From: an uncultured Collinsella sp. | GTDB taxonomy: Bacteria > Actinomycetota > Coriobacteriia > Coriobacteriales > Coriobacteriaceae | Reading direction: 5' to 3' | DNA length: 53,628 nt | Assembly: GCA_902493535.1 (NCBI GenBank) | Contig: CABUQG010000010.1 | Coordinates: 1 to 53,628, forward strand | Shown: positions 37,862 to 46,088 of the stretch, in pieces | Layout: each line of letters opens with the position of its first letter | Position numbering within the stretch: the stretch's first letter is position 1 | Translations under genes and position numbers: made by a program | Notes under the pieces: model-generated | Told to the model about the DNA's origin: nothing | The model's input: the letters and a program-made list of their open reading frames with translations, nothing else | The model's database searches: none

Positions 37862-39109
37862 CTAGATCAGATCCTCCGCATCATCGAAGGCGTCGGTGTC
37901 GTGGACACCGCAGAAACGGGAGCCCGGACGGGCCTGGTTGCGGCACTGGATGCCGTCCTCGGACACGTACTCGCAGCGACGGACGTCGTCGTCCTCCTCG
38001 TCACCGATCAGATCGGCGGCGGGCTCCTCGTGAACGGGGACGTTCTTGAGAATGTCGGCGGCAAGGGTCTCAGACTTGATGTCGATGTGCCAGCCGGTCA
38101 GACGGGCGGCGAGGCGGGCGTTCTGGCCCTCCTTGCCGATGGCGAGCGAAAGCTGGTCGTCGGGCACGATAACGCCGGCGTAGGCCTTCTCCTCGTCGAT
38201 GAGGACGCGGGTGACCTTGGCGGGCGACAGGGCGTTGGCGACGTAGACGGCCGGATCGGCATCCCACAGGATGACGTCGACGCGCTCGCCACGGAGCTCG
38301 CCCACGACGGCGCGAACACGGCTGCCCTTGGGGCCGACGCAGGCGCCCACGGGATCCAGGCGATCGTCGAGCGAGTGGACGGCGACCTTGGAGCGCTGGC
38401 CGGGCTCACGGGCGATCGACTTGATCTGGACGGTGCCCTCATAGATCTCGGGCACCTCCTGCTCAAACAGACGACGCATGAGCTCGGGATGGGTGCGGGA
38501 GATGACGATCGGCGGACGGCTGTGCTCGCCGCGAACCGGCTGCAGGTTGGAGTTGGGGTCGCGGACGTCGATGATCACGGCCTTGATGTGCTGGTTGTGC
38601 AGATAGCGCTCGCCCATCGGACGCTCGTTGCGCTCGTTCTCGTAACGACGCTGGTCAAAATGGGGCAGCTCGGCCTCGACGCCATCGCGGATCTTGACGA
38701 TCGTGAAGTCGGGCGTGGACTGCAGCACGGTACCGCTGATAAGGTCACCGATACGGCCGGCAAACTCCTCGTAGATCTGCTCGCGGGCGGAGTTGCGCAC
38801 GATGGCGTTGATCTCGGCCTTGGCGTGCTGGGCGGCGATGCGGCTCGTGTTCTTGGGGGTGACGTCGATCTCCTCGAACTCGGTGAAGTTGCCCTCCTCG
38901 TCCATGGAATCGTCGATCGGCTCCAGACGGTAGACGTAGATCTTGCCGGTGGTGCGGTCGATGGTCACCTTGGCGCCCCACTCAAGATGCAGGATCTCGG
39001 CATAGCTCTTGGCGAGCGACTGCTCCAGGCGGTCGATCAGGTAGAGCTGGTCGATGTGCCTCTCCTGGCAAAGCTCCATCAGGGCGGACATCATGTCGGA
39101 TGCTGCCAT
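37862..39109 (-). CDS. nusA: Transcription termination/antitermination protein NusA with a Cys/His C-terminal tail
   Basis: A 415-residue RNA polymerase accessory factor. The N-terminal polymerase-binding domain is followed by an S1 domain (LISGTVLQSTPDFTIVKIRDG) and two KH domains (SIAREPGQRSKVAVHS; LSLAIGKEGQNARLAARL). After the KH domains, instead of the E. coli acidic repeats, comes an acidic linker and a compact cluster Cys379, Cys389, Cys400, His403 that resembles a zinc knuckle. The ATG at 39109 has AGGAAAG upstream. It directly follows rimP. Confidence 0.95.
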   Translation of the reverse strand: MAASDMMSALMELCQERHIDQLYLIDRLEQSLAKSYAEILHLEWGAKVTIDRTTGKIYVYRLEPIDDSMDEEGNFTEFEEIDVTPKNTSRIAAQHAKAEINAIVRNSAREQIYEEFAGRIGDLISGTVLQSTPDFTIVKIRDGVEAELPHFDQRRYENERNERPMGERYLHNQHIKAVIIDVRDPNSNLQPVRGEHSRPPIVISRTHPELMRRLFEQEVPEIYEGTVQIKSIAREPGQRSKVAVHSLDDRLDPVGACVGPKGSRVRAVVGELRGERVDVILWDADPAVYVANALSPAKVTRVLIDEEKAYAGVIVPDDQLSLAIGKEGQNARLAARLTGWHIDIKSETLAADILKNVPVHEEPAADLIGDEEDDDVRRCEYVSEDGIQCRNQARPGSRFCGVHDTDAFDDAEDLI

Positions 39110-39110
39110 C

Positions 39111-39605
39111 TTACTTTCCTTCCTTCGCGGGCTTGAAGTCATAGGTGGGCTTCAACTTGCACTTTTTAACATCAGAGAAATCGAGGGTGACGGACTCGCC
39201 GTCCTCGAGCTCGAGGGTCACGTTAGTCTCGGTCGCGGCGGCAATCTTGCCGGAGTACTTGCGACGGCCCTCGGTGGCGGTGGAGGTGAGCTCGCAGTCC
39301 TCACCCACAAAGCGGGCAAAGTCGCGCGGGCGGCGCAGCGGGCGCGCCATACCCGGGCTCGACACCTCGAGCGTGTAGCTCGAAGAAATAGGGTCGAGCT
39401 CCTCGATCACGTCGCCGACCCACTTGGTATTGGCCGTGACGTCGTTGAGCGACAGGCTCTGACCCTCGGCACCCTCGATACGCACACGCACGCAGGGGGC
39501 CTTGGTGGCGCCCACGAGCTCAACGTCGACAATATCGACATCGTGCTGGGGAGCGACGGCCTCGAGCGCGTCGATGATCGCCTGCTCGGTCTTGGTCTTG
39601 ACCAT
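39111..39605 (-). CDS. rimP: Ribosome maturation factor RimP
   Basis: A 164-residue 30S assembly factor. VDIVDVELVGATKAPCVRVRIE and YTLEVSSPGMARPLRRPRDFARFVG are typical RimP segments, the second near universal. The ATG at 39605 follows GGAGG by 7 nt. First gene of the rimP-nusA-infB operon, preceded by a clear promoter and a leader hairpin with T-run. Confidence 0.95.
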   Translation of the reverse strand: MVKTKTEQAIIDALEAVAPQHDVDIVDVELVGATKAPCVRVRIEGAEGQSLSLNDVTANTKWVGDVIEELDPISSSYTLEVSSPGMARPLRRPRDFARFVGEDCELTSTATEGRRKYSGKIAAATETNVTLELEDGESVTLDFSDVKKCKLKPTYDFKPAKEGK

Positions 39606-39623
39606 TGCGGCACCTCCGTCCAT

Positions 39624-39712
39624 ACAAAAAAGAAGCGGGGCCGAAACCCCACTTCTTTCAATTACAACTTCATTTGCAAGCAAACTATACCAATACCTGC
39701 GAAAACGTGCAA
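39624..39712 (-). promoter_or_regulatory. Promoter and leader terminator (attenuator) of the rimP-nusA-infB operon
   Basis: A -35 TTGCAC (39707-39712) and -10 TATAGT (39684-39689) are separated by 17 nt. About 20-50 nt into the transcript comes GAAGTGGGG/CCCCGCTTC followed by TTTTTT, a strong intrinsic terminator that ends about 20 nt before the rimP ATG. All transcription of the operon from this promoter must pass it, which suggests attenuation, perhaps by NusA itself. Confidence 0.82.
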
Positions 39713-39797
39713 GCGTCAAAGAAATTCGCAGGTCAGCGCGCCCACAGCTTCTCCACAAGAATAGAACAATTGACGGCAGGCATCTAGGCGGGCACAT

Positions 39798-39837
39798 GCA
39801 AAACGAGGGACGACCCAGCCGGATCGCCCCTCGTCTT
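39798..39837 (-). terminator. Terminator after leuS
   Basis: On the minus strand ACGAGGGGCGATCC pairs with GGGTCGTCCCTCGT around a 4-nt loop, followed by TTTTGC. Confidence 0.8.
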
Positions 39838-39863
39838 TTGTGCGTCAACTATGTGCGCGAGGT

Positions 39864-42440
39864 TTACTTAACCACCAGGTTGACCAGCTTGCCGGGCACG
39901 CAGATGGCCTTGACGACCGTCTTGCCCTCGAGCCATTTGGCAACGGCCTCCTCGGCGGCAGCCTGCATCTCCTCGTTGGAGGCATCGCGGGCCACGTCGA
40001 TGCGGCCACGGACCTTGCCGAGTACCTGGACGACGATCTGCACCGTGTCCTCGACGGACTCGGCCAGGTCGAACTCGGGCCAGGCGGCGGTGTAGGCGTT
40101 GCCCTCGCAGCCGAGTGCCTCGTGCCACAGCTCGTCAGCCCAGAACGGGCAGATGGGCGCCAGGACGCTCACGATGTCCTTGGCCACGCCGTAGCACAGG
40201 GCCTTGTCGCGGTCAGCACCCTCGGTGGCGTTGAGGTAGGCGCTCGCCGCGTTGACGAGCTCCATGACGGCCGAGATCGCGGTGTTGAACTGGCCGCGAT
40301 CGAAGTCCTCGGTGCATTTGGCAATGGTGCGGTGACGCTCGCGGTAGAGCTTCATCGCGGTCTCGTCGAGCACGGACTTGTCGAAGGCCACGTTGGCGTC
40401 ACCCGACTGGACGAGCTGCCACACGATACGCCAAGCGCGCTTGATGAAGCGGTTGGCGCCCTCGACGGCCTTGGGATCCCAGTCGAAGTCCTTCTCGGGC
40501 GGGGCGATAAACAGGATCGCCAGACGCGTGGTGTCGGCGCCGTAGGGCTCGATAACCGAGCTCGGGGGCACGACGTTGCCCTTGGACTTGGACATGGTGT
40601 CGCCGTTCTCGTCCTTGACCATACCCTGGCACAGCAGGTTGGTGAAGGGCTCATCCACGCTCAGCAGGCCCAGGTCGCGCAGCGCCTTGGTAAAGAAGCG
40701 GCTGTAGAGCAGGTGCAGAATGGCGTGCTCAATGCCACCGATGTAGTTATCGACGGGCATCCAACGGTCTGCCGCCTCGCGGGAGAAAGGCAGCTCGGTG
40801 TTGTGCGGGTCGGTATAGCGCAGGTAATACCAGCTGGAGCAGGTGAAGGTGTCCATGGTATCGGTCTCGCGCTTGGCCGGGCGACCGCAGACCGGGCAGG
40901 TGGTCTCGTAGAAATCCTTGCACTCGGCGAGGGTCTCGCCGGCGCCCAAGTCCAGGTTCTCGGGCAGCGTCACAGGCAGCTGATCCTCGGGCACGGGTAC
41001 GATGCCGCAGTGCTCGCAGTGGATGGCCGGGATGGGGTTGCCCCAATAGCGCTGACGGCTGATGAGCCAGTCACGCAGGCGGAACTCGACCTTACGACGG
41101 CCGCAGCCCATGGCCTCGAGGTCAGCCACGATGGCAGCCTCGCCCTCGGAGTGCTTGCCGCCGCGCATGCCGGTGTACTTGCCGGACTGGACGAGCGTGC
41201 CCTCGGCAGCGTGAGCGCAATCCCAGTCGACGGTCTCGGCATGGAAGGTATCGATGGTCTCACCGCTGGCCTCGACGGCAGCACGGTCGTCGTCGTCCAG
41301 AATAATCGGCACGATCGGCAGGTCGTACTTGCGGGCAAACTCAAAGTCGCGCTGGTCGCCGCAGGGAACGGCCATGACGGCGCCGGTACCGTAGTCGGCC
41401 ACGACATAGTCGGCAACCCACACGGGGACCTTCTCGCCGTTGACGGGATTCACCACGTAGCGGCCGGTAAAGGCACCGTGCTTCTCGAGGGTGCCCTGGG
41501 CACGCTCGACGGCAGAGATATGCTTGGAGTCCTCGACGATCTTGGTGACGGCCTCCTCGTACTCCGTGCCCTCAACGAGCTCGTGAAGACGAGCGTACTC
41601 GGGAGCCAGGACAAAGAAGGAGACGCCAAAGAGGGTGTCGGCACGCGTGGTGAAGACGGTGATCTTGCCCTCGTCGCCCTCGATGGGCTCGCCATCCTGG
41701 TCGCACAGGGTAAAGTCGACCTCGGCGCCCTCGGAGCGGCCGATCCAGTTGGCCTGCATCTGCTTGACGCGCTCGGGCCAGCCGGGGAGCTTCTCCAGGT
41801 CGTCGAGCAGCTCCTGGGAGTACTCGGTGATCTTGAAATACCACTGCTCAAGGTCGCGCTTCTCGGGCTCGGTGCCGCAGCGCCAGCACTTGCCCTCAGT
41901 GACCTGCTCGTTGGCCAGAACGGTCTTGCAGGTGGGGCACCAGTTGACCGGATTCTTCTTGCGGTAGACCAGGCCCTTTTCCCACATCTTCTCAAAGATC
42001 CACTGGCCCCAGCGGTAGTAGTCGGGGCTGCAGGTCTTGACCATGCGATCCAGATCGTAGGAGAAGCCCATGCGCTTCATCGTGGCGAGCGCCTGGTCCA
42101 TATTCTTATACGTCCAGGCGGCAGCCTGCGTGTTGTGCTTGATGGCGGCGTTCTCGGCGGGCAGGCCAAAGGCATCAAAGCCGATGGGGTGCAGCACGTC
42201 GTAGCCGCGCATGCGGGCCTGACGGGCCATGGCATCGCCGATGGTATAGTTGCGCGCGTGGCCCATGTGCAGGTCGCCCGACGGATACGGGAACATCTCG
42301 AGCACATACTTCTTGGGCTTGCTGTCGTCGGTGTCGACAGCAAAGAGGTTGGAGTCCTCCCAGGCCTTCATCCACTTGGACTCAATGGCCTGCGCGTCGT
42401 AGGCAGGGATCTCGTCCTTATGATCTGTGCAATCGCACAT
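39864..42440 (-). CDS. leuS: Leucine-tRNA ligase (LeuS)
   Basis: An 858-residue class I synthetase that charges tRNA-Leu. The HIGH motif appears as PYPSGDLHMGHARNYTIGD and KMSKS as DTMSKSKGNVV. A zinc-type CPTCKT...CWRCG module and an editing domain (TTRADTLFGVSFFVLAPEY) are present. The ATG at 42440 follows AAAGGAG. The N-terminus MCDCTDHKD has two extra cysteines. Upstream lies a very long palindrome rather than a T-box. Confidence 0.97.
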   Translation of the reverse strand: MCDCTDHKDEIPAYDAQAIESKWMKAWEDSNLFAVDTDDSKPKKYVLEMFPYPSGDLHMGHARNYTIGDAMARQARMRGYDVLHPIGFDAFGLPAENAAIKHNTQAAAWTYKNMDQALATMKRMGFSYDLDRMVKTCSPDYYRWGQWIFEKMWEKGLVYRKKNPVNWCPTCKTVLANEQVTEGKCWRCGTEPEKRDLEQWYFKITEYSQELLDDLEKLPGWPERVKQMQANWIGRSEGAEVDFTLCDQDGEPIEGDEGKITVFTTRADTLFGVSFFVLAPEYARLHELVEGTEYEEAVTKIVEDSKHISAVERAQGTLEKHGAFTGRYVVNPVNGEKVPVWVADYVVADYGTGAVMAVPCGDQRDFEFARKYDLPIVPIILDDDDRAAVEASGETIDTFHAETVDWDCAHAAEGTLVQSGKYTGMRGGKHSEGEAAIVADLEAMGCGRRKVEFRLRDWLISRQRYWGNPIPAIHCEHCGIVPVPEDQLPVTLPENLDLGAGETLAECKDFYETTCPVCGRPAKRETDTMDTFTCSSWYYLRYTDPHNTELPFSREAADRWMPVDNYIGGIEHAILHLLYSRFFTKALRDLGLLSVDEPFTNLLCQGMVKDENGDTMSKSKGNVVPPSSVIEPYGADTTRLAILFIAPPEKDFDWDPKAVEGANRFIKRAWRIVWQLVQSGDANVAFDKSVLDETAMKLYRERHRTIAKCTEDFDRGQFNTAISAVMELVNAASAYLNATEGADRDKALCYGVAKDIVSVLAPICPFWADELWHEALGCEGNAYTAAWPEFDLAESVEDTVQIVVQVLGKVRGRIDVARDASNEEMQAAAEEAVAKWLEGKTVVKAICVPGKLVNLVVK

Positions 42441-42463
42441 ATCAGCTCCTTTAATCTTAGCTG

Positions 42464-42582
42464 GGGTCGGGCGGCTTGGCTTTATTCGCTACTGCGAACA
42501 GTCCTGCGCAAGACGAAGAGCACATTAAGTGCTCTTCTTTGCGTGCGGAACTTGTAGCGAACAAAGCCAAGCCGCCCGACCC
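42464..42582. repeat. 119-nt near-perfect palindrome upstream of leuS
   Basis: Outer arms 42464-42483 and 42563-42582 are perfectly complementary (20 bp). The next 8 bp (42485-42492 with 42554-42561) also pair. Inside, GAAGAGCAC (42515-42523) pairs with GTGCTCTTC (42529-42537) around ATTAA, with partial pairing between. It ends 24 nt before the leuS start. No T-run follows the outer stem. Leader structure, cruciform or MITE-like insertion are all open. Confidence 0.75.
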
Positions 42583-42616
42583 TAAGGTTAACTTGACTGA
42601 TGATAGCAAATACGAC

Positions 42617-42652
42617 AAGCGAGATGCCTGCGACTTGCAGGCATCTCGCTTT
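42617..42652 (+). terminator. 15-bp hairpin with terminator form on the plus strand
   Basis: AAGCGAGATGCCTGC pairs with GCAGGCATCTCGCTT around 5 nt and is followed on the plus strand by TTATCT. On the minus strand the tail is CTTGTCG, a poor T-run. There is no plus-strand gene before it, so its user is unclear; it may belong to a small plus-strand transcript containing the 119-nt palindrome. Confidence 0.5.
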
Positions 42653-42700
42653 ATCTAAATAACGTGGTTGTGAATCAACCGCTAATTGTTACCCGCCCAA

Positions 42701-42805
42701 ATATGGTCGGGTTTTCCAAGTGCCGCAGATTGCCGTGAAAGAGGAGCGACGCGTACTTTGGTACGCGAGCGACGGTTTGAACGGCAAGGTGCGGTGCTTG
42801 GGAAA
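42701..42805. repeat. Structured intergenic element, copy 2
   Basis: P1 is 42712-42727 with 42790-42805, ending 5 nt from the guaB stop. P2 is TGCCGT (42731-42736) with ACGGCA (42781-42786). P3 is GCGTAC, TTTG, GTACGC (42751-42766). Joining strands are GAAAGAGGAGCGAC and GAGCGACGGTTTGA. Relative to copy 1, the core is about 44 of 50 identical, whereas P2 changes A-T to C-G with pairing kept and P1 is wholly different yet complementary. Both copies follow minus-strand genes. Confidence 0.65.
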
Positions 42806-42810
42806 GCCGC

Positions 42811-44322
42811 TTATCGATAGGAAACGCTCTGCTGAGAATCCTTCACGACAACGTCGTGGGCGCCGCCTTCGACGATGGAGGTGGAGCTGACCAGCGTTAG
42901 GCGTGCCTTTTCCTGGAGCTCGGGGATCGAGAGGGCACCGCAGTTGCACATCGTGGACTTGACCTTGTAGAGCGTGCCGCCCACGCCGTCCTTGAGGGAG
43001 CCGGCATAGGGAACGTAGGAGTCGACGCCCTCGACGAAGCTGAGCTTCGCGGCGCCGCCCAGGTCGTAGCGCTGCCAGTTGCGGGCACGCGCAGAACCCT
43101 CGCCCCAGTACTCCTTCATGTACTGACCGTTCACATTGACGCGCTCGGTCGGGCTCTCGTCAAAGCGGGCGAAGTAGCGGCCCAGCATCATAAAGTCGGC
43201 GCCCATGGCAAGGGCGAGCGTCATGTGGTAGTCGTAGACGATGCCGCCGTCGGAGCACACGGGCACGTAGACGCCGGTCTCCTCGTAATACTCATCGCGA
43301 GCGCGGCAGACGTCGATCAGTGCGGTGGCCTGGCCACGGCCGATACCCTTGGTCTCGCGGGTAATGCAGATGGAACCGCCGCCGATACCGACCTTGATGA
43401 AGTCGGCACCGCAGTCGGCCAAAAAGCGGAAGCCCTCGGCGTCGACGACGTTACCGGCACCGACCTTGACGTCCTCGCCGTAGTTAGCGCGGATCCACTC
43501 GATGGTGCGCTTCTGCCACTCGCTGAAGCCCTCGGAAGAGTCGATGCACAGGACATCGGCACCGGCCTCGATGAGCAGCGGCACGCGCTCGGCATAGTCG
43601 CGGGTGTTGATGCCGGCGCCGACCATGTAGCGCTTGTCGTTATCGAGCAGCTCGTTGGGGTTGGTCTTGTGGCTGTCGTAGTCCTTGCGGAAGACGATGC
43701 CCATAAGGTGATCGTTGTCGTCGACGATGGGCAGAGCATTGAGCTTGTTGTCCCAGATGACGTCGTTGGCAACCTTGAGGCTGATGTTTTTGTCGCCTAC
43801 GATGAGCTGCTCACGCGGGGTCATGAACTCGGAGACCTTCGTCTGGTGGTCATCGCGGCTGGGGCGATAGTCACGGCTGGTGACGATGCCCAGGAGCTTA
43901 CCCTTGGGAGTGCCGTCGTCGGTAACCGGCATGGTGGAATGACCGGTCTTCTCCTTGAGCTCGATGACCTGCTCCATGGTCATGTCGGGGGTCAGCGTGG
44001 AATCGGACTGAACGAAGCCAGCCTTGTGATCCTTGACGGCCTTGACCATAGCGGCCTCGGACTCGGCGCTCTGGGAACCGTAAATGAAGGACAGGCCACC
44101 CTCGGTAGCGAGCGCGACACCCATGTCGACGCCCGAGACGGACTGCATGATGGCGGAAACCATGGGGATGTTCAGGGTGATTGCCGGCTTCTCACCGCGC
44201 TTAAAGCGGGTTAGCGGCGTCTTAAGAGAGACGTTGTTGGGGATGCACTGCGAGGACGAGTAACCAGGGACCAGCAGATACTCCGAAAACGTGTGGGACT
44301 CACCGGGAAAGAACGTAGCCAT
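42811..44322 (-). CDS. guaB: Inosine-5'-monophosphate dehydrogenase
   Basis: A 503-residue enzyme that oxidises IMP to XMP, the committed step to GTP. The barrel has the catalytic loop GIGGGSICITRE with the active Cys, plus SDGGIVYDYHM and the flap segment ARNWQRYDLGG. Two CBS domains (about 95-215; TMEQVIELKEKTGHSTMPVT and NKLNALPIVDDNDHLMGIV) are inserted as usual. The ATG at 44322 follows AAGGAG. A promoter and palindrome lie upstream. Confidence 0.96.
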   Translation of the reverse strand: MATFFPGESHTFSEYLLVPGYSSSQCIPNNVSLKTPLTRFKRGEKPAITLNIPMVSAIMQSVSGVDMGVALATEGGLSFIYGSQSAESEAAMVKAVKDHKAGFVQSDSTLTPDMTMEQVIELKEKTGHSTMPVTDDGTPKGKLLGIVTSRDYRPSRDDHQTKVSEFMTPREQLIVGDKNISLKVANDVIWDNKLNALPIVDDNDHLMGIVFRKDYDSHKTNPNELLDNDKRYMVGAGINTRDYAERVPLLIEAGADVLCIDSSEGFSEWQKRTIEWIRANYGEDVKVGAGNVVDAEGFRFLADCGADFIKVGIGGGSICITRETKGIGRGQATALIDVCRARDEYYEETGVYVPVCSDGGIVYDYHMTLALAMGADFMMLGRYFARFDESPTERVNVNGQYMKEYWGEGSARARNWQRYDLGGAAKLSFVEGVDSYVPYAGSLKDGVGGTLYKVKSTMCNCGALSIPELQEKARLTLVSSTSIVEGGAHDVVVKDSQQSVSYR

Positions 44323-44380
44323 GTTTCTCCTTTTTCCATGCGACCGGTCGGCTGCAGGCCTCGTAGGACCCAGCCCAACC

Positions 44381-44430
44381 TTGGGCGCCCAATACTGGCG
44401 AATTATCTTAACGCACTTTGACTGCTACAA
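44381..44430 (-). promoter_or_regulatory. guaB promoter with a palindrome at the start site
   Basis: On the minus strand -35 TTGTAG (44425-44430) and -10 GATAAT (44402-44407) are 17 nt apart. The perfect palindrome TTGGGCGCCCAA (44381-44392) falls just downstream of the predicted start, where a repressor would block initiation. Confidence 0.6.
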
Positions 44431-44515
44431 TGCATGATTTAAGAAGAGCACACGAGGGTTTGACGCAGGCTTTGCGTTTGCCCAGCAAACACTTTAGCGG
44501 GGAGACGTGGGGCGT

Positions 44516-44863
44516 ATGGAGTACAAGACGACGGCAAAGTTGGTCATTCAGTCGTGCGACAAGGATCTGCCGGGCGTGTTTGGTCATGGCTGCGTCTTGC
44601 TGCTGCAGGGTATCGCCCGCGAGCACTCGCTCAACCGCGCCGCCAAGAGCATGGGCATGGCGTATTCCAAGGCCTGGCGCATTGTGAACGAGGCCGAAGG
44701 GCAGCTGGGATGCAAGCTCATCGAGCGCGACGGCGCCCGCGGATCCACCCTCACCCCCGCCGGCAAGCGAGCCATAGCGGCCTACGAGGAGCTGCAGACA
44801 GAGATCAACAGCGTCATCGCCTCAAAAGCCGACGCCCTCATCGCCACCATCAACGCAAAGTAG
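44516..44863 (+). CDS. ModE-like winged-helix transcriptional regulator
   Basis: A 115-residue protein consisting of a LysR/ModE-type winged helix (SLNRAAKSMGMAYSKAWRIVN, LIERDGARGSTLTPAG). It matches the DNA-binding half of molybdate regulators without the ligand-binding MOP domains, so its signal is unknown. The ATG at 44516 (MEYKTTAKL) is preferred; a GTG at 44507 lies too close to GGGGAG. Divergent from guaB. No molybdate transport genes are in the window. Confidence 0.82.
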   Translation: MEYKTTAKLVIQSCDKDLPGVFGHGCVLLLQGIAREHSLNRAAKSMGMAYSKAWRIVNEAEGQLGCKLIERDGARGSTLTPAGKRAIAAYEELQTEINSVIASKADALIATINAK

Positions 44864-44904
44864 CTAATTTGGGACGGGGCTTTTTTAGCTGCACAACCCC
44901 TTCT

Positions 44905-44979
44905 CATAAGTTGCGGTGAAATAGGGACTGTTTATGCCGATAAAGCCGTAAATCAATCCCTATTTCACCGCAACTTATG
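44905..44979. repeat. Palindromic intergenic element with GGGAC
   Basis: Arms 44905-44927 and 44957-44979 are perfectly complementary over 23 bp. The 29-nt loop contains smaller partial repeats (TTTATGCC, GCCGTAAA). No T-run follows. It separates the convergent regulator and PLP-fold genes. Confidence 0.75.
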
Positions 44980-44997
44980 GAGTTGAGGATGATTTAG

Positions 44998-45993
44998 CTA
45001 GTTGCGAAGGGCGTTGTCTAGGGTTGACGCTACAACCAGTGGGTTGTCAGTGCCGGCGAAGAGGCGGATGGTGCTCCCCTGCTTGCCGCGTGGGGCCGAA
45101 AGGCGCGTCGTTGCGCCGCCGGCGGGCGATGTGCGAAACTCCCCCGGCAAAGCGTCGAACAGCTCTCCTGCGCTAAGCTCGATAAGGTCAAACTCAACTG
45201 CCGGGCCAAAACCATGCTCGAGGATTCCCGTTGCAACAGCATGGTCAGGATGCGAGTTCAGCCCGGGATAGCGCACGTTGCGCACCATCTCGTTGGCGGC
45301 CAGATACTCGGCCAGCGCACGGGCGCGATCGAAATGCGCCTGCATGCGGGTATCGAGCGAGGAAAGCCCACGCTCCAGCACGTCGGCCTCCTCGGTAGAA
45401 AGGTCGAGCGCCAAAGCACCGCAGCCCGCAAACAACGCATGCGCGCACTCGGCAGCAGCATCCACGCGATGGCGCTTGAGCTGCGAGCGCGCCACCGAAG
45501 CGGCAACGAGCTTGCGCGGAGCTTTGCCGGCGCACACGCGATCGAGCGCCTCGAGCGACAGCGCAGCACCCAGCCGCAGCGGATCGCAACCAAAGACGTC
45601 AGCCACGGTGTTGTCCACAACCAGCAGCGCATGAGCCTCACGCGCTGCGCGACCTAACGCACGAAGATCGGGGACTCGCAGACCAAACCCGCCGATAGAG
45701 TTGACGAACCACCACAGATGCGGTCCCTCGGCATCAAACGAAGTATCAAAGCCCTCGGACGCAGCAGCAAACGCTGCAACCGACGGCTCACCCACCATAG
45801 CCACGTCGCAGGCATCAAAGCCGTGCGCAAACGCATCGGCAAAGTCATCCGCAAAGGCCACCAGGCGGTCACCGAGGCGCACAATCCCCAATTGCGACAA
45901 CGCTGCTGGTACATGCGAGGCCGCGAGCAACCGTGCTTCACGTGCGCCGGCCCTTGCAGCCCAGGCCTCTTTTAGCTGCTGCTGTACGCCCAT
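44998..45993 (-). CDS. Cys/Met-metabolism PLP-fold protein lacking the catalytic lysine
   Basis: A 331-residue protein of the cystathionine gamma-synthase/beta-lyase fold: LLVVDNTVADVFGCDPLRLGA matches the PLP-contact Asp motif, and GLNSHPDHAVA and TTRLSAPRG occur near the C-terminus. Where the family has S-x-T-K-(Y/F) followed by GH, this protein reads EALDRVCAGK: Lys is Arg and His is Lys. It is also shorter than usual (about 380-400). It may be a non-catalytic relative or a decaying gene. ATG 45993 follows AAGGGAC. A terminator stands directly before it. Confidence 0.7.
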   Translation of the reverse strand: MGVQQQLKEAWAARAGAREARLLAASHVPAALSQLGIVRLGDRLVAFADDFADAFAHGFDACDVAMVGEPSVAAFAAASEGFDTSFDAEGPHLWWFVNSIGGFGLRVPDLRALGRAAREAHALLVVDNTVADVFGCDPLRLGAALSLEALDRVCAGKAPRKLVAASVARSQLKRHRVDAAAECAHALFAGCGALALDLSTEEADVLERGLSSLDTRMQAHFDRARALAEYLAANEMVRNVRYPGLNSHPDHAVATGILEHGFGPAVEFDLIELSAGELFDALPGEFRTSPAGGATTRLSAPRGKQGSTIRLFAGTDNPLVVASTLDNALRN

Positions 45994-46010
45994 ACGGTAC
46001 CGTCCCTTCA

Positions 46011-46066
46011 AAACAAAAAACCACGATGCGGGTGTTCCCCGCATCGTGGGCAACGGCTGCAGTATA
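46011..46066 (-). promoter_or_regulatory. Possible promoter and terminator before the PLP-fold gene
   Basis: A -10-like TATACT (46061-46066) is followed at once by CCACGATGCGGG/CCCGCATCGTGG (46021-46049) and TTTTTTGTTTTG, only about 17 nt before the PLP-fold gene. The hairpin surely ends the sacA transcript; if the -10 is used, it also works as an attenuator. Confidence 0.7.
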
Positions 46067-46088
46067 GCGCCGATATGCGACGAATCGC

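Noticed and set aside
39840..42557. Long plus-strand open frame opposite leuS
   Set aside because: Antisense shadow of leuS; low-complexity Gly/Val/Leu-rich translation without recognisable motifs.
42440..42660. T-box for leuS
   Set aside because: No UGGNACC-like bulge, AGAGA-type loop or Leu specifier seen; only the long palindrome.
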